NCBI GenBank assembly: GCA_025362495.1 | Contig: JANYGI010000092.1 | Location: forward strand, 1-64,000 | From: Byssovorax sp. | Lineage (GTDB): Bacteria > Myxococcota_A > Polyangia > Polyangiales > Polyangiaceae | Length of the DNA stretch: 64,000 nt | Reading direction: 5' to 3' | In this document: piece by piece, positions 61,551 through 64,000 of the stretch | Numbering within the stretch: the first letter of the stretch is position 1 | Layout of the letters: each line of letters opens with the position of its first letter | The notes under the pieces: model-generated | Databases searched by the model: none | Seen by the model: only the letters and a program-made list of their open reading frames with translations | Told to the model about the DNA's origin: nothing | Translations under genes and position numbers: made by a program

Positions 61551-62282
61551 ATGAAGACACTTCGTCGCGTCGCCCTGGGCGTGCTCCTCGCGGTTTCCCT
61601 CCCGGCGTGCGCCGACTCGAGGCGGAGCAAGGTCGAGGAGATCCCGGTCGCCACGCGAACGTTCCTGTACTCGGACGGCGGCGGCGCCGTCGGCCGCGTC
61701 GAGCGACGCATCATGGCCGACGGCGAGGAGCGGTTGCACGGGCAGACCGAAATCCGGAGCGACGGTGGCCATTTTCTCGTCGTGGAAGACGTGACGCTCG
61801 ATCCGCGCGGGCGCCTCGTCCACGCCGAGACCGCGATCGCCGGGCGCTGCGCCGAGGTGACGGAGCAGCGCATCGTCTACGATGCTTCGAACGGAGCAGT
61901 GTCGGTGAGCGACGCCGGCGGTGAGAGGCGCTGGTCGGTCCCGACCGACGCGCCCTGGGTCCTCGCCCCTTCAAAAGACGCTCAGCGGCGGCCGATCGCG
62001 ACGGCGTTGACGGGGTGGATCGCCATCCGCGCCGCCGCTCTGGCGCCCTCGCTCCGCGTCGTCGACGTGGCCGAGAAGACGGCGTATGCCACCTCGTCCG
62101 ACCAGCTCGCCGTGCCGACCGAGCACGGGATGACGGCGGTGCTCGGTGACGCCGGGATCGACGCCGGCCCTGATTTCGTGGAGGAACTGCGCCTCGTGCC
62201 GCTCAGCCGCACGATGACGCGAGTCGCGGTGCTGCCGCCCCGGAGCGCGCTGCTCTGTGGACAGACCATGAACGAGCAGTAG
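61551..62282 (+). CDS. Lipoprotein of unknown function
   Basis: 243 residues with a typical lipobox (LLAVSLPACAD). The mature protein is beta-rich with repeated basic/acidic strands (RTFLYSDGGGAVGRVERRIM, ERLHGQTEIRSDGGHFLVVE) and a single Cys pair. No family motif is recognised. It is convergent with the sulfatase-like gene, with an 11-base gap. Confidence 0.65.
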   Translation: MKTLRRVALGVLLAVSLPACADSRRSKVEEIPVATRTFLYSDGGGAVGRVERRIMADGEERLHGQTEIRSDGGHFLVVEDVTLDPRGRLVHAETAIAGRCAEVTEQRIVYDASNGAVSVSDAGGERRWSVPTDAPWVLAPSKDAQRRPIATALTGWIAIRAAALAPSLRVVDVAEKTAYATSSDQLAVPTEHGMTAVLGDAGIDAGPDFVEELRLVPLSRTMTRVAVLPPRSALLCGQTMNEQ

Positions 62283-62293
62283 AGCCCTCCGCG

Positions 62294-64000
62294 CTACTGC
62301 GCGCCCCAGACCATCAGCGCCGCGGCGGTGTCCTGATCGATCGTCGCCGGCTCGCGCGCGCTCGCTGGCACGCGCGAGCCGAGCTGCTCGGCGATGATGC
62401 TGCGGAACAGGGCCCCCGCGGCGATGGGCATCTTCTCGCGGCGGTTGAAGGCACACGTCGGATCGACGGCCAGATCGCAGAGATCGGGCGGAGCCGGATA
62501 GCGGCCCTCGAGCACCAGAGTCCCCCAGCGGGCGGAGTAGCGGCTGTCGAGACTGGCGATCTGCGGCGCCGCGCCCTCGTCGATGCCGCCGGCCGCGCGG
62601 GAGATGTCCCGGCCGGTGGCCTGCTTGGAGAAGCCGAGGCTGAGGGCGCCGAGAGCCTCGTTGGCGAGGTCGACGACGGACGTGGGCTGGCTGATGCGTT
62701 TCCCGGCATAGATGCCTGTCGGGAAATGGATGTAGAGCGGCAGCATCAAGGTCGGCTCCGAGAGGGGCTCTTTCAGCTCGCCTGCCTCGGCGAACAGAGC
62801 GCCGACGCCCGAGCTTCCGTCGCCGGTGACGATCAGCAACGTCGTGTCCCAGAGGTTCTGCGTCTTCAGGGCGGTGATGACGGCGCCGAGCGCGCGGTCC
62901 TGGCCGGCGAGCGCGATCTGCTCGAGCGAGCGGATGCGCTGGCGGTCTGCGTCGTTGACGTTGGTGGCCGCGTGCCTGCCGCGGCGGAGCTTGGAGATGA
63001 GCTGCGCGGCGGTGCGCGGCTCGACCATCCCCGTGTAATCGGTGGGCACCGCGGTGGACATTTCCTTCAAGGTCATGTCCCAGGGAGGGTGTCCGCCGCG
63101 CGCGTGGATCACCGTGAGCAGCCGGGATTCGCTCGACGCTCTGGCGACCTCGGTGATCCAGGCCGCGGCGCTGTCGAGAGGGGCAGTCGCCGGATCGCCG
63201 CTGCTCGGGGCGAACTCGACGAAGCGCTCCCAGGCCTGGGCGAAGCCGAAGGCGCGGAAGGTGTGCGGCACGCCGGTGAACATCGCCGTTCGCACCGAGG
63301 CGTCGCGCGCCACGCCGGCGATGGTGGTCAGATCGGCCGGGACGCGCGCCGCGGCGTCGGAGAGGCCGAGCGCGGAGGGTGGCAGTCCGGTGAGCAGCGA
63401 GGCGACCACGGCCGAGACGAGCGGGCTCGGGGCGCGGTGTTGATCGAAGATCGTCGCCGTGGCGGCGAGATCGGAGAGGGCGGGGAGGCCCGGAGTCGGC
63501 GCGGCGTTCCAGGGCGGTAGCTCGGCGCGCTCGACGCCATCGAGCACGACGATCACCACGGCGCGGGCGGCCGGCGCGGGCGGCGGCGGAGGTGCGGTGA
63601 CGGTCACCATCGGATCACCGAAGAGGATGCGCCCGCCGCGCGAGGCCTGCGTGGCGCGGAGCTCGAGGGCGATCACCTCGTGAGCATAGGCGATGAGCGG
63701 GACTTCGACCTCGGTCCAGGCCGCGTGATCGCCGGACTCCAGGTGGAGAACGCTCAGGCTCTCTGGCTTCTTTCCATCGCGCAAAACGCGGATCTCGGCG
63801 TCGCCCTCGCCGGTGCCTTGCACTCCGACCGAGGCGCGGAGAATGGCCCCCTCGGGCACGCGGACGGTGCATCGCACGCTGCCCGGGGCGCGGAGGGCGA
63901 GGGATCGATGCGGCACTCCACCGATCGCCGCGGCCGGCGCGACGAGATCGCGGAGCGTGGGTGGCCCGTACGTCATCGCGCTGTCGTCGGGGACGCCGAC
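62294..64000 (-). CDS. Sulfatase-like (alkaline-phosphatase superfamily) protein, 5'-truncated by window edge, catalytic residues degenerate
   Basis: The frame is open to base 64000 in the same phase (VGVPDDSAMTYGPPTLRDL), so the start lies outside; 568 residues are visible. The first part is a beta-rich N-terminal domain (GSVRCTVRVPEGAILRASVG). From ~150 a sulfatase fold follows: VVIVVLDGVERAELPPWNAA, APTPGLPALSDLAATATIFD, HRAPSPLVSAVVASLLTGLP. The DTLRADH-type metal Asp pair is reduced to DGVERAE, no formylglycine Cys is present, and the SDHG-type motif reads TGDGSSGVG. It is probably non-catalytic or altered in chemistry, and may be a secreted or periplasmic binding protein. Confidence 0.75.
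   Translation of the reverse strand, partial: VGVPDDSAMTYGPPTLRDLVAPAAAIGGVPHRSLALRAPGSVRCTVRVPEGAILRASVGVQGTGEGDAEIRVLRDGKKPESLSVLHLESGDHAAWTEVEVPLIAYAHEVIALELRATQASRGGRILFGDPMVTVTAPPPPPAPAARAVVIVVLDGVERAELPPWNAAPTPGLPALSDLAATATIFDQHRAPSPLVSAVVASLLTGLPPSALGLSDAAARVPADLTTIAGVARDASVRTAMFTGVPHTFRAFGFAQAWERFVEFAPSSGDPATAPLDSAAAWITEVARASSESRLLTVIHARGGHPPWDMTLKEMSTAVPTDYTGMVEPRTAAQLISKLRRGRHAATNVNDADRQRIRSLEQIALAGQDRALGAVITALKTQNLWDTTLLIVTGDGSSGVGALFAEAGELKEPLSEPTLMLPLYIHFPTGIYAGKRISQPTSVVDLANEALGALSLGFSKQATGRDISRAAGGIDEGAAPQIASLDSRYSARWGTLVLEGRYPAPPDLCDLAVDPTCAFNRREKMPIAAGALFRSIIAEQLGSRVPASAREPATIDQDTAAALMVWGAQ

Overview
The window comes from a very high-GC genome whose gene content fits a myxobacterium of the Polyangiales type (Sorangium/Polyangium relatives). 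The evidence is many lipoproteins with Gly/Ser/Thr-rich linkers directly after the lipobox, a MYXO-CTERM-like tail (gene at 59431), a kinase-pseudocyclase-AAA-TPR regulator (18024), Sel1 and kelch lipoproteins, frequent GTG/TTG starts and overlapping GTGA stop/start junctions. This lineage call is inference from protein style. No rRNA, tRNA, CRISPR array, intact insertion sequence or prophage was recognised.

Layout. 1-4 kb: a 5'-truncated Cys-rich surface protein, a sigma-like regulator with a membrane anchor, an alpha/beta-hydrolase lipoprotein and a small GCG-motif lipoprotein. 4-12 kb: a one-chain LeuD-LeuC (aconitase superfamily) hydro-lyase, a polytopic membrane protein, and the MoxR / DUF58 / transglutaminase cassette on the minus strand. 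12-17 kb: envelope genes (UbiA-type prenyltransferase, CPBP protease, polysaccharide deacetylase, MBOAT acyltransferase). 17.7-22 kb: a 1350-residue Ser/Thr kinase regulator opposite a small secreted protein; the shared leader carries a perfect 10-bp inverted repeat. 22-25.6 kb: a four-cluster ferredoxin in a translationally coupled trio, then tryptophan 2,3-dioxygenase (kynA). 25.6-33 kb: a tight four-gene run of two paralogous HTTM-DCC membrane proteins, a subtilase without signal peptide and a sulfatase/phosphoethanolamine-transferase-like membrane enzyme. 33-38 kb: an FAD-oxidoreductase remnant, a 158-bp fold-back element, an SGNH-type protein, a sulfotransferase and a SulP transporter. 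38-43 kb: Sel1 and kelch lipoproteins, then a three-gene operon in which an ECF sigma factor lies between two small membrane proteins. 43-51.4 kb: aminotransferase, Tat-type esterase lipoprotein, amidohydrolase coupled to a doubly broken phosphofructokinase gene, NAD+ synthetase and an Rpn/PD-(D/E)XK nuclease. 51.4-57.5 kb: a minus-strand run of a TonB-receptor fusion, a lipoprotein, a BON-SRPBCC protein and a PLP decarboxylase. 57.5-64 kb: lipoproteins, a copper-monooxygenase-like protein, a parallel-beta-helix surface protein and a 3'-complete sulfatase-like protein leaving the right edge.

The region is mostly chromosomal housekeeping and envelope/secretome genes. The most unusual points are the fold-back element at 33886-34043, the two decayed genes (32996-33798 and 46824-47421), the HTTM-DCC pair in which one member has lost both redox cysteines, the swapped-order LeuD-LeuC enzyme, the TonB-domain/receptor fusion and the ECF-centred small-membrane-protein operon. 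Functions are from motif reading only; no database search was run.
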